10,574 bases of DNA from Myxococcales bacterium (GCA_021784995.1 JAJYHA010000443.1:1-10574); one strand, 5' to 3'; shown: positions 1 to 6,035, counted from the first letter of the stretch. Translations and numbers: made by a program. Notes: generated by a model from the letters alone, not told the origin.

Positions 1-15
1 CCGACCGCGGCGGAG

Positions 16-606
16 TCAGCGCGCGCCCGCGCTGCCGCTCGCGGTGGCCGCGGCGGGGAGCGTGGGCGCGACGGGGTCGGGGACCCGGTTCCGGACGGCG
101 GGGAGGGTCCTCAGATAGGCATACACCGCCCGCAGGTCGTCGTCGCCCAGCGCCTGGAGGTTCTCGAACGGCATGGGTGGCAGGAGGCGCCGACCCCGCC
201 CCATGTGCCTCCCGCTCCGCATCGCCTCCACGAAGTTCCGGAGCGTCCAGCGCCCGAGGCCGGTCTCCGCGTCCGGGGTCAGGTTGGCGGCGTAGCTCAC
301 GCCCCAGGGCCCGGCCCAGGCGGTCATGGTGGAGGAGACGACCGCCATCCAGGGTCCCGGGGCAGGCGTGGGCGGCGGCGGCAGCGCCAGTTCCTCGGGG
401 TGGCCCGACAGCAGGCGCGTCAGGTCCCTCTCGGGCCCGGCCGGTCCCATCTTCAAGGGCGTGTGGCAGTCACCGCAACCGCCGAAGCGCACGAGGTACT
501 CGCCCCGCTTCACCTGCCTCTTCGAACCCGGCTGCGCGACCGCCGGGGAGGCCAGGAGGGTCGCGGCGAGCATCGCCGCGCCGGTGATCGTCCTCAGCTG
601 CTTCAT
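16..606 (-). CDS. Secreted monoheme c-type cytochrome
   Basis: The 196-aa product starts with a classic Sec signal peptide (basic MKQLR, hydrophobic stretch to about residue 22, probable cleavage after AVA at 22-24). One haem-binding motif, CGDCH, lies at residues 44-48. The probable distal axial ligand is Met145 in PPMPF, followed by a C-terminal helix (residues 155-168) typical of cytochrome c domains. The tail from about 176 is Pro/Ala-rich and probably disordered. The ATG is supported by GGAGGA five bases upstream (612-617 on the plus strand). An open frame continues far upstream, but it lacks sense there and overlaps the diheme gene. The gene lies 50 bp downstream of the diheme gene on the same strand, so the two are probably co-transcribed and act together in periplasmic electron transfer. 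Its redox partner cannot be told from sequence. Confidence 0.88.
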   Translation of the reverse strand: MKQLRTITGAAMLAATLLASPAVAQPGSKRQVKRGEYLVRFGGCGDCHTPLKMGPAGPERDLTRLLSGHPEELALPPPPTPAPGPWMAVVSSTMTAWAGPWGVSYAANLTPDAETGLGRWTLRNFVEAMRSGRHMGRGRRLLPPMPFENLQALGDDDLRAVYAYLRTLPAVRNRVPDPVAPTLPAAATASGSAGAR

Positions 607-611
607 GGCGT

Positions 612-617
612 TCCTCC
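612..617 (-). promoter_or_regulatory. Shine-Dalgarno of the monoheme cytochrome
   Basis: GGAGGA on the minus strand lies five bases before the ATG at 604-606. It fixes the start of the cytochrome inside a much longer open frame. Confidence 0.8.
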
Positions 618-656
618 GCTGCGTGTGGCCCGGCCTGCCCGTGCCCGGGTGCGACG

Positions 657-1751
657 TCAACGTCGCGGGGCCGGAGCCAGGTCCTCCCGGATCCAGGCCG
701 TGACGACGTCGAGGGCCTCGGCGTCGGGCAGCTGCGTCCCCAGGGGCGGCATGCGCGCGGCGGGCGCTGCGTCCGCCATGCGCGCGACGATCGTGCTGCG
801 CGAGGGCTCCCCGGCGGCGATCCAGCGGCTCTCGCCCGGACCAGCGCCGCGCGCCCGGTACCGGCTGAGGTGGCCGACGGCCATCCAGCCCGGACCAGCC
901 GGCGGCCCCTGCCCGCGTGCAGTCCAGCGCAGGAAGAGCCCGATCGACGCGATGGGTCCAGCGGCGTCGTGGCAGATGCCGCAGTTGGCGTGGAGGTAGC
1001 CCAGCGCGGCGCGCCCGCGTGGCGTCGCGGCGGCGATGCGGGGCGGCTCCGAGAGGAGGCGTGGCGGCAGGCCCCGCAGGAGGCCCCGGCGGACCAGGTC
1101 CGGGAGCGTCACGTCCTCGGCCGAGACCGGCTCGCGGTGGGGGGCGATGGGGTCGCGATCGGGCGAGAGCTCCAGGGTGCCGAACCCCAGCACCTCCGCG
1201 CGGCCGCCCTGGTGGCAGTCCTTGCAGTCGGCGACGCCGGGGATCCGGTGGCGCCGCCCCGGCGCCACCTCCTGCCGGCTCTCGAGGCCCGCCGGAGGGG
1301 CCAGCACCGCGTCGGTTCCCGCCTCGTCCCAGGCGTAGGTCGCGTAGAGCCAGCCGGCGCGCGTGCGCTCCAGCATGCGTGTCTCGACGCGCCGACCGCC
1401 CCAGGCGAACTCCTTCCAGATGCGCGTCCCCACGGGGAATTTCCACGCATCGGGATCGGATCCGTCGATGCTCCCGCCCGGCGGGAGCCGGATCCAGCGC
1501 CTCTTCTGCGCGCCGTCGGTCCAGAGCGGATACTGCGGCACGTATGCGAGGTTGCCGGGCGCGATCCTTCCGCTGGCGGTGTCGGAGTAGAGGCCCGTCG
1601 CGGAGAGGAGGGCCGGCGCCGCGCGGAGCGCCTCCGCCGGACGCGGCCGCGAGGACCCGAGGAGCAGGGGGCCGGCCAGGAGCGAGAGGAGCGCCACCGT
1701 GCGGAGCGGTGCGACCGCCGGAGAGCGATCCGGGGAGGACCCAGGAGCCAT
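657..1751 (-). CDS. Diheme c-type cytochrome, SO2930/HNE_0200-like family
   Basis: The 364-aa product has an N-terminal hydrophobic segment (about residues 16-32) consistent with export. It has two c-type haem motifs, CKDCH (176-180) and CGICH (257-261). A Met in RMPPLGT (Met334) is a plausible axial ligand. The N-terminal half carries a stretch around residues 72-117 (PQYPLWTDGAQKRRWI, then GTRIWKEF) that I recognise as typical of the SO2930/HNE_0200-type diheme proteins. These are exported proteins of unknown function with a beta-rich N-terminal domain. The family assignment is from memory. The start is the only ATG before the signal segment; the upstream AGG is a weak ribosome binding site. 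The gene is probably first in an operon with the monoheme cytochrome downstream. A periplasmic electron-transfer role is inferred; the substrate is unknown. Confidence 0.85.
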   Translation of the reverse strand: MAPGSSPDRSPAVAPLRTVALLSLLAGPLLLGSSRPRPAEALRAAPALLSATGLYSDTASGRIAPGNLAYVPQYPLWTDGAQKRRWIRLPPGGSIDGSDPDAWKFPVGTRIWKEFAWGGRRVETRMLERTRAGWLYATYAWDEAGTDAVLAPPAGLESRQEVAPGRRHRIPGVADCKDCHQGGRAEVLGFGTLELSPDRDPIAPHREPVSAEDVTLPDLVRRGLLRGLPPRLLSEPPRIAAATPRGRAALGYLHANCGICHDAAGPIASIGLFLRWTARGQGPPAGPGWMAVGHLSRYRARGAGPGESRWIAAGEPSRSTIVARMADAAPAARMPPLGTQLPDAEALDVVTAWIREDLAPAPRR

Positions 1752-1819
1752 GAGAGGACCTGCTTGTGCGCCCGCACCGGCGTCGCGCCGCTCCCAGCCG
1801 GGGCCTCGCGCGGCTCGCC

Positions 1820-1843
1820 CTCTCCGGCCCGCGCGCCGGGGAG
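1820..1843. repeat. Inverted repeat in the divergent intergenic region
   Basis: CTCTCCGGC and GCCGGGGAG form a 9-bp stem (one G-T pair) around a 6-base loop. It sits in the 144-bp gap between the divergent diheme cytochrome and aldo/keto reductase genes. It could be an operator or a leader hairpin, or simply chance in GC-rich DNA. Nothing else is recognisable in this gap except the -10-like box beside the reductase. Confidence 0.3.
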
Positions 1844-1883
1844 CGCGGGAGGGACGCGCTTCCGCACCGCCACCGTTGGTTGA

Positions 1884-1889
1884 TATCTT
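1884..1889 (+). promoter_or_regulatory. Candidate -10 box for a leaderless reductase mRNA
   Basis: TATCTT fits TANNNT and ends six bases before the ATG at 1896. No Shine-Dalgarno sequence is visible between it and the start. A convincing -35 box is not seen. The position would put the transcript start at or near the A of the start codon. Confidence 0.4.
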
Positions 1890-1895
1890 CCACTC

Positions 1896-2861
1896 ATGCC
1901 GACACCCCCTCCCCGCCGGCGCCTCGGAACCACGGACCTACGGGTGTTCCCGCTCAACCTCGGAGGGAACGTCTTCCGCTGGACCGCCGACCGGCAGGCG
2001 AGCTTCGCGGTGCTCGACGCCTATCGCGCGGCCGGCGGCAACTTCATCGACACGGCGGACGTCTACAGCGCGTGGGTGCCAGGCCACCGGGGCGGAGAGT
2101 CGGAGGAGTTGATCGGCGACTGGCTCCGCGATCGGCGTTGCAGATCGGAGATGATCCTCGCCACCAAGGTGGGGGCGGGTGGACCGGGGCTCGGCCCGGG
2201 CCTCAAGCGCGACCAGATCCGGCGCGGCTGCGACCTCTCGCTCCAGCGCCTGGGCGTGGACTGCATCGACCTCTACTACGCGCACCGGGACGACACGGCG
2301 ACGCCGCTCGAGGACACGCTGGCGGCCTTCGACGGGCTGGTGCGAACGGGCAAGGTCCGCTGGACCGGCGCGTCCAACTACACGGCGCCCCGGCTGCAGG
2401 CGGCGCTCGAGACGAGCGCCCGGGAGGGCCTGGCCCCCTACGCGGTGCTGCAGCCGGAGTACAACCTGATCGCGCGCGAGGCGTTCGAGGGCTCGCTGGA
2501 GGAGCTGTGCGTCACCCGCGGCCTCGGGGTGTGCACGTACTACGCGCTCGCCTCCGGATTCCTCACCGGCAAGTACGCGCCCGGCTCCACCTCCACCAGC
2601 CCGCGCATGGCGCGCGTGAAGAACTACCTCGCGGACCCGCGGGCGCTCGCCACGCTGGCGGCGGCGCGCGACGTCGCCGCGCGCCACCGGGCCTCCGTGG
2701 CGCAGGTCGCGATCGCGTGGCAGCTGCACAGGCCGGCCGTGACGGCGCCCATCGCGAGCGCCACGTCGCCGGCGCAGCTCTCGGAGATCCTCGGCGCGCT
2801 CGCCCTCCGGCTCTCGCCGGAGGACCTGCGCGGGCTGGAGGACCCGGGCACGGCCGTCTGA
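1896..2861 (+). CDS. Aldo/keto reductase
   Basis: This is a 321-aa NAD(P)H-dependent oxidoreductase of the AKR (beta/alpha)8-barrel family, full length for the family. The catalytic tetrad is visible: Asp52 and Tyr57 (in FIDTADVYSAW), Lys91 (in LATKVG) and His130 (in LYYAHRDD). The stretch GASNY after VRTGKVRW is the usual cofactor-side strand. The C-terminal segment TAPIASATSPAQLSE matches the NADP-phosphate-binding region. Such enzymes reduce aldehydes and ketones in the cytoplasm; the substrate cannot be read from sequence, and similar proteins are often annotated as general oxidoreductases. The start is the first ATG and gives the usual RRLGTTDLRV N-terminus. It has no Shine-Dalgarno and may be leaderless. 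It is transcribed away from the cytochromes and appears monocistronic. Confidence 0.93.
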   Translation: MPTPPPRRRLGTTDLRVFPLNLGGNVFRWTADRQASFAVLDAYRAAGGNFIDTADVYSAWVPGHRGGESEELIGDWLRDRRCRSEMILATKVGAGGPGLGPGLKRDQIRRGCDLSLQRLGVDCIDLYYAHRDDTATPLEDTLAAFDGLVRTGKVRWTGASNYTAPRLQAALETSAREGLAPYAVLQPEYNLIAREAFEGSLEELCVTRGLGVCTYYALASGFLTGKYAPGSTSTSPRMARVKNYLADPRALATLAAARDVAARHRASVAQVAIAWQLHRPAVTAPIASATSPAQLSEILGALALRLSPEDLRGLEDPGTAV

Positions 2862-2868
2862 AGCCGGC

Positions 2869-2886
2869 GTCCCGCGTCCACGGGAC
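2869..2886 (+). terminator. Weak hairpin after the aldo/keto reductase
   Basis: GTCCCG and CGGGAC form a 6-bp stem with a 6-base loop, beginning eight bases after the reductase stop codon. There is no T-tract, so termination here is only a possibility. The remaining bases up to 3048 hold no recognisable gene. Confidence 0.25.
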
Positions 2887-3048
2887 CGCCACGCCGCGCG
2901 CGCCTCACGATCCGCCGCCCGGCGGCCACCCGTGAGGTCCGCCCTGGTGCGCGCCGGGGCGCGCGCATGCTCCGCCCACCTCCACCCGCGCCCACCCCGG
3001 AGGACGGAGAGTCGCGCTGCTGCGATCGGTGTGCTAGCTGGAGCGGGC

Positions 3049-3474
3049 ATGCCCGTGCAATGGACCGAGGACCTGGCCGTCGGGGTCGCCGAGCTCGACG
3101 AGCAGCACCGGGAGCTCTTCGCGGCCGTCGCGGCGCTCCGCGACTCGATGCGGGCCGGGAGCGTGCGCGGCGCCGGCGCCACCGTCCACTATCTCGAGCG
3201 CTACGTCCGGGAGCACTTCGCGGCGGAGGAGCGGAGGATGGCGGCCGCGGGCTGCTCCGGGCTGGAGGCGCACCGGCTCGTACACCGTGCCTTCGCGGCC
3301 GAGCTCGACCGGCGGATGGTCGAGTTCGACCGCCGGGGTGCGACGGCGTCGTTCGTCCTCGACCTCTCCGAATGGCTCGGCGCCTGGCTCCGCGAGCACG
3401 TCCAGGGCGTGGACCGGGAGATGGCGCGCGAGCTGACGGCGCGGACGCAGCGCAGGGCAGCCGCGCCACGGTGA
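3049..3474 (+). CDS. Bacteriohemerythrin
   Basis: This is a 141-aa single-domain hemerythrin, the usual length for the bacterial family. All seven di-iron ligands are present: His20 (in ELDEQH), His56 and Glu60 (in REHFAAEE), His75 and His79 (in EAHRLVH), and His117 and Asp122 (in REHVQGVD). The family binds O2 reversibly at a carboxylate-bridged di-iron site. It serves in oxygen storage, delivery or sensing, and is frequent in microaerophilic bacteria. No signal peptide or signalling domain is attached, so it is a soluble cytoplasmic protein. The chosen ATG has GGAG five bases upstream and gives the canonical MPVQW-type N-terminus. An in-frame ATG at 2932 would add 39 low-sense residues. It converges on the lipoprotein gene with only 10 bp between the stop codons. 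Confidence 0.93.
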   Translation: MPVQWTEDLAVGVAELDEQHRELFAAVAALRDSMRAGSVRGAGATVHYLERYVREHFAAEERRMAAAGCSGLEAHRLVHRAFAAELDRRMVEFDRRGATASFVLDLSEWLGAWLREHVQGVDREMARELTARTQRRAAAPR

Positions 3475-3484
3475 GGCGTCGAGC

Positions 3485-4576
3485 CTACGGCGCGACCGGC
3501 AGGCAGCTCGCCGTGCCCAGCGCCGGGCTCCAGACGCAGGAGAGCCCGGCGAGGCAGTCCGCGGCCGTGACGCAGGGCGCGCCCTGCCCTCCGGGCTGAC
3601 AGACGCCGTTCGTGCACTCGTTGGAGGCGCACTCGCCCGCGCTGGAGCAGCTCGACGACACGCCCCCGGTGCCGGCGCTGCCGCAGGTGCCCTGGACGCA
3701 GCTCCCGGTGGCGCAGTCGGCGGCGACCGCACAGGCACCGCCGGCAGGGCTGGGGGCGCAGGTCCCGGACGTGCAGCCCCCGGACGTGCAGACACCGGAC
3801 AGGCATCCGGACCCGTCCGAGCAACCGGCGCCGGCGCCCGCCGGAGCGGGTGGGAGCGGGGCGCTCCCGTTCGTCTCCGGACAGGCGCCCGGGGTCGTGA
3901 ACGCCGACCGGAGCCGGACCACGGGTCGCAGGATCCACTCGGTCTCCTTCCTCGTGGGGTGGAGCCAGAGGGAGCGGGGCCCGTCGAGCTCGAGCACCAG
4001 GCTCGTGCGCGCGCAGGGCGTGATCGTCCACGGCCCGAGGAGCTTGACACCCGACTCCGAGCCGCTCGGCACGACGAGCGGGAGCACGGTCGCCCCGGGC
4101 GCGACGACGACGTCGTTCGGGGAAGGAGCCCCCCCGCTCCCCGCCGCGACGAGCAGGCGGAGCTGGGTGATGGTGCCCGGCGGCAGCGTCAATTCCCCAA
4201 GCTCGACAGGGCTCGCCGGCGGGCCGGAGGTCACGACGTCGAGATCGACCGGAAGCGCCACTCCATCGAGCGGCGTCCACCCGCCTCCGACAAGGTGCAC
4301 GGTGACGCCCACGATCCGGACCCGCAACTCCTCCACGCGCGAGTCGGGCAAGCCGGCCAGGTAGACGACGAGCACGCCCGGCCCCGCGGGGGAGCCGGCC
4401 GGATCGGTCGCGGCCACGCCGGGACCGGCACCCGTCGAACCGCTCGCCCCCAGGGTGGTGGATGCCTCGGCGGTCGCGCCGTCGCTCGAACGGGATCCAC
4501 CCGCCGTCTGCCCGCAGCCGACCACCGTGCCCACGAGGGCGACGAGCAGGGCATGCCGACCAGATCGATGGCGCAC
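3485..4576 (-). CDS. Cys-rich lipoprotein with a DUF4382-like domain
   Basis: From a GTG start the product is 363 aa. Residues 1-21 form a lipoprotein signal (RHRSGRH, hydrophobic stretch, lipobox VVGC with Cys21). A Ser/Gly/Ala-rich linker follows to about residue 66. Residues 68-225 resemble DUF4382: VYLAGLPDSRVEELRVRI, then the V-H-L..GW..L and PPGTITQLRLL signatures. Residues 252-358 contain 17 cysteines in short C-x(3-6)-C spacing, the disulfide-rich repeat style found in many myxobacterial surface proteins. It is thus probably an envelope-anchored, disulfide-stabilised surface or periplasmic protein of unknown role. The GTG is preferred because it gives a proper signal peptide 19 bp after the upstream gene's stop. 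A GGGGGGAGGG run overlaps that stop, with rather long spacing (about 11). It probably forms an operon with the upstream CxxC protein gene. Confidence 0.8.
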   Translation of the reverse strand: MRHRSGRHALLVALVGTVVGCGQTAGGSRSSDGATAEASTTLGASGSTGAGPGVAATDPAGSPAGPGVLVVYLAGLPDSRVEELRVRIVGVTVHLVGGGWTPLDGVALPVDLDVVTSGPPASPVELGELTLPPGTITQLRLLVAAGSGGAPSPNDVVVAPGATVLPLVVPSGSESGVKLLGPWTITPCARTSLVLELDGPRSLWLHPTRKETEWILRPVVRLRSAFTTPGACPETNGSAPLPPAPAGAGAGCSDGSGCLSGVCTSGGCTSGTCAPSPAGGACAVAADCATGSCVQGTCGSAGTGGVSSSCSSAGECASNECTNGVCQPGGQGAPCVTAADCLAGLSCVWSPALGTASCLPVAP

Positions 4577-4595
4577 GGTCCGCGAGCCCTCCCCC

Positions 4596-4961
4596 CTAGA
4601 TCGCCTCCGCCATGGCGCGGAGCCGCGCCAGCACGCTGCGGATCTCGCCGCTCCGACACGACGGGCAGGGGACACCGCTGCCGACGGAGAGCGCGGCGAG
4701 GGCCGCCTCGATTCCCTCGATGCCGGCGTGGATCGCGGCCAGCCTCCCGTGGGCCACCTGCAGGCTCGCCGTCACCCGCGCGACCTGGTCGAGGAGCTCC
4801 TGCTCCTGGATGGCGTTCCAGTGGGTCGCCGCCACCGTGGCGACGACCCACGGCTCCGCGCAAGACGACTCGCTCCCTCCGGCGCGCAAGGCGGCGCCGG
4901 TGATCTCTTCGTCGAGGAACGACGACCGGGGCTTCGGCAGCGGCGGCGGCGCGAGCAACAT
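4596..4961 (-). CDS. Hypothetical 121-aa helical protein with CPSC motif
   Basis: I do not recognise a family. The N-terminus is Pro-rich (residues 2-12), with no signal peptide. Residues 50-92 look like a long amphipathic helix (QEQELLDQVARV and following), suggesting a helical hairpin or coiled coil. It is followed by CPSC (99-102) and a second helix (105-120). The CxxC could bind metal as a dimer or act in thiol chemistry; a single pair is not enough to claim a zinc ribbon. Another Cys is at 34. The gene ends 19 bp before the lipoprotein start on the same strand, so the two are likely co-transcribed. There is no Shine-Dalgarno upstream of the ATG, but a TANNNT box sits six bases before it. 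It is a real gene mainly by operon position and composition. Confidence 0.6.
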   Translation of the reverse strand: MLLAPPPLPKPRSSFLDEEITGAALRAGGSESSCAEPWVVATVAATHWNAIQEQELLDQVARVTASLQVAHGRLAAIHAGIEGIEAALAALSVGSGVPCPSCRSGEIRSVLARLRAMAEAI

Positions 4962-4967
4962 GGGCCA

Positions 4968-4973
4968 AGTCTA
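4968..4973 (-). promoter_or_regulatory. Candidate -10 box for the CPSC-protein operon
   Basis: TAGACT on the minus strand fits TANNNT and lies six bases before the ATG of the 121-aa gene, with no Shine-Dalgarno between. No -35 match is evident at 16-18 bp. It suggests a leaderless transcript. Confidence 0.35.
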
Positions 4974-4990
4974 TTCGCGAGCGACGACCA

Positions 4991-5019
4991 TGTGTGTCCC
5001 GAAACCACGAGACACCACA
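4991..5019. repeat. Imperfect inverted repeat upstream of the CPSC gene
   Basis: TGTG-TGTC and GACA-c-CACA arms flank an AACC-containing loop with one bulge and one mismatch. It lies just upstream of the presumed promoter of the 121-aa gene and could be an operator. Support is weak. Confidence 0.2.
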
Positions 5020-5101
5020 ACGGATTACTCGCCTTCGGCCACTCCCGGTGCGCCTCGCCCTGGCAGCGGCCAACGTCGGCGAGCAGTCGTGCGAAACGAT
5101 T

Positions 5102-5138
5102 CGCGCCACCAGCTGCCGTTCGGGCAGCCGGTGGCGCG
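5102..5138 (-). terminator. Strong hairpin downstream of the PEP-CTERM-like gene
   Basis: CGCGCCACC (5102-5110) pairs with GGTGGCGCG (5130-5138). After an A/C mismatch, GCTGCC (5112-5117) pairs with GGCAGC (5123-5128) around a 5-base loop, giving about 15 bp of stem. Read on the minus strand it lies about 60 bases after the stop of the 86-aa gene and is followed by AATCGTTTCG, a poor T-tract. It is best read as the terminator of that gene, though it could be a protein-binding palindrome. The stretch 4962-5199 around it holds no convincing gene. Confidence 0.5.
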
Positions 5139-5199
5139 TCGAAGACCGTCACGGATGGAGCCCGTGCTCCATCCCGCAATGAGGGTGTGCAGCCGCTCT

Positions 5200-5460
5200 T
5201 CAGCGGCCCTTGCGCCTGCGCCAGGCAGCAACGCCGGCAGCGCCGGCTCCCAGGGCGAGCGCGACCGTCGTCACAGGCTCGGGCGCGCCGTAGCCGCCAC
5301 CACCGCCGCGGGGGCCATCGTCCTGCTGGCCGCCGTGGCGGGTCGCGGCGACCTCGTGCCCGGGCATCCCGACGTGGTGGCCGCCGAAGAGATCCATCGC
5401 GCTCGCGTGCGTGCTCCAGAGGACGAACAGCACGGGGACGAGTCGAGTCATCAGGCGCAT
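5200..5460 (-). CDS. Small secreted protein with PEP-CTERM-like sorting signal
   Basis: The 86-aa product has a Sec signal peptide (MRLMTRL, hydrophobic LVPVLFVLW, predicted cleavage after ASA at 19-21). It then has a Gly/His/Asp-rich mature segment of about 38 residues (His28, 29, 35 and 42; a run of five Gly at 52-56). The C-terminus is tripartite: APEP (59-62), a hydrophobic segment (63-80) and a basic end RRRKGR. That order is the PEP-CTERM signal recognised by exosortases, which remove the tail as the protein is exported to the surface. The start is fixed by GGAGGAG four bases upstream; an upstream in-frame ATG would add 24 residues before the signal. It appears monocistronic. The mature part is too short for an enzyme domain; a matrix or surface polymer-associated role is inference. 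No exosortase gene is in the window. Confidence 0.75.
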   Translation of the reverse strand: MRLMTRLVPVLFVLWSTHASAMDLFGGHHVGMPGHEVAATRHGGQQDDGPRGGGGGYGAPEPVTTVALALGAGAAGVAAWRRRKGR

Positions 5461-5464
5461 TGTG

Positions 5465-5471
5465 CTCCTCC
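5465..5471 (-). promoter_or_regulatory. Shine-Dalgarno of the PEP-CTERM-like gene
   Basis: GGAGGAG on the minus strand, four bases before the ATG at 5458-5460. It favours this start over the in-frame ATG at 5530-5532. In the leader further upstream (5472-5587) I see no clear sigma70 promoter. Confidence 0.75.
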
Positions 5472-5587
5472 GAAGGCGATTTCCGGACTTCAGGATATTC
5501 ATGCCGACCCTACGTCGCGCCCCCTCGTTCACGTGTCATGTAGGCGTGGGACCGCCAGACAACCACGGGATGATCCGGGTCAATGGC

Positions 5588-5619
5588 GAATAAGAAGAAG
5601 GCTCGCCTCGCGGCGAGCC
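5588..5619 (-). terminator. Intrinsic terminator of tRNA-Val
   Basis: On the minus strand GGCTCGCC and GGCGAGCC form a perfect 8-bp stem with a GCGA loop (5600-5619), followed directly by TTCTTCTTATTC. It starts eight bases after the encoded CCA end of the tRNA. This is a textbook rho-independent terminator. Confidence 0.92.
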
Positions 5620-5627
5620 CGTGGTGC

Positions 5628-5702
5628 TGGTGGGCGCTGAAGGTTTCGAACCTTCGACCCCCGCCGTGTGAAGGCGGTGCTCTACCGCTGAGCTAAGCGC
5701 CC
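5628..5702 (-). tRNA. tRNA-Val (anticodon CAC)
   Basis: The 75-nt sequence folds completely. The acceptor stem is GGGCGCT with AGCGCCC, the D arm is GCTC-AGCGGTA-GAGC, and the anticodon arm is CCGCC-TTCACAC-GGCGG. The variable loop is GGGTC, the T arm is GAAGG-TTCGAAA-CCTTC, the discriminator is A, and CCA is genome-encoded. The loop TTCACAC places the anticodon CAC at 5668-5670, reading GUG valine codons, which are common in a GC-rich genome. The gene has its own promoter and terminator, so it is an independent single-tRNA unit. I see no integrase gene or duplicated tRNA 3' end nearby, so it is not an occupied attachment site within this window. Confidence 0.97.
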
Positions 5703-5724
5703 TTTTCGGCCGAAGCGGGGGCGC

Positions 5725-5753
5725 AGTATGCCGTCCGCTTCCGGCCGAGTCAA
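5725..5753 (-). promoter_or_regulatory. Sigma70 promoter of tRNA-Val
   Basis: On the minus strand TTGACT (5748-5753) and CATACT (5725-5730) are separated by exactly 17 bp. The discriminator after the -10 is GCGCCCCC, very GC-rich, as in stringently controlled stable-RNA promoters. The mature tRNA begins 22 bases after the -10. The -35 box contains the TGA stop codon of the upstream 93-aa gene. Confidence 0.85.
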
Positions 5754-6031
5754 TCGGTCGGCGGCTCGAAGCGCCGCGCCAGGTCGCGCGTCTTCCGCTT
5801 CAGCCGCACCACCTGCTTTCGCAGGTCCTCGTAGTCGGGCCGGGCGGCCAGCCCGGCGGCGTGGAGCGCCCGCTCCTGCGCCGCCTCGATGAGGTGCAGC
5901 CCCCGTTGCGCCAGGCCGACGGCCCGCGCGACCGCCTCCTGCCCGCGCGAATCGGAGAGCACCGTGCCGGCGGCGCGCCCGACCACCCTCGCCCCCCGCT
6001 CCAGCAGCGCCTCCGCGAATCCCTTTCCCAC
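5750..6031 (-). CDS. Small helical protein, unknown function
   Basis: The 93-aa product from GTG has no cysteine, no signal peptide and no membrane segment. Predicted structure is nearly all helical: residues 3-60 are Ala/Arg/Glu-rich, with a short break at AARPDYEDL (62-70). A heptad-like C-terminal helix follows (LRKQVVRLKRKTRDLARRFE, 70-89). The layout of a helical body, a short linker and a coiled-coil end weakly resembles phasin-like proteins, but I cannot assign it. The start is chosen because GGGAGG lies seven bases upstream and overlaps the end of the SCP2 gene. Only four bases separate that gene's stop from this GTG, so translation is probably coupled. Longer in-frame ATG starts run back into the SCP2 gene and give a nonsense-like Arg/Cys-rich N-terminus. 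It is the last gene of the helicase-Hsp70-SCP2 cluster. Confidence 0.72.
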   Translation of the reverse strand: MGKGFAEALLERGARVVGRAAGTVLSDSRGQEAVARAVGLAQRGLHLIEAAQERALHAAGLAARPDYEDLRKQVVRLKRKTRDLARRFEPPTD

Positions 6032-6035
6032 CGGG

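Noticed and set aside
607..1893. Upstream extension of the monoheme cytochrome frame to 625 aa
   Set aside because: The extension runs through the diheme gene in another frame, is Arg/Pro/Gly-rich, and a signal peptide with a strong SD starts at 606.
2932..3048. Upstream ATG of the hemerythrin
   Set aside because: It adds 39 residues with no family similarity; the ATG at 3049 has an SD and the canonical N-terminus.
4994..5182. 62-aa plus-strand frame in the 4962-5199 gap
   Set aside because: It crosses the large hairpin, has no SD and no recognisable feature.
5628..5702. tRNA-Val as an attachment site for an integrated element
   Set aside because: No integrase gene and no repeated tRNA 3' segment is seen in the window, and flanking genes look chromosomal.
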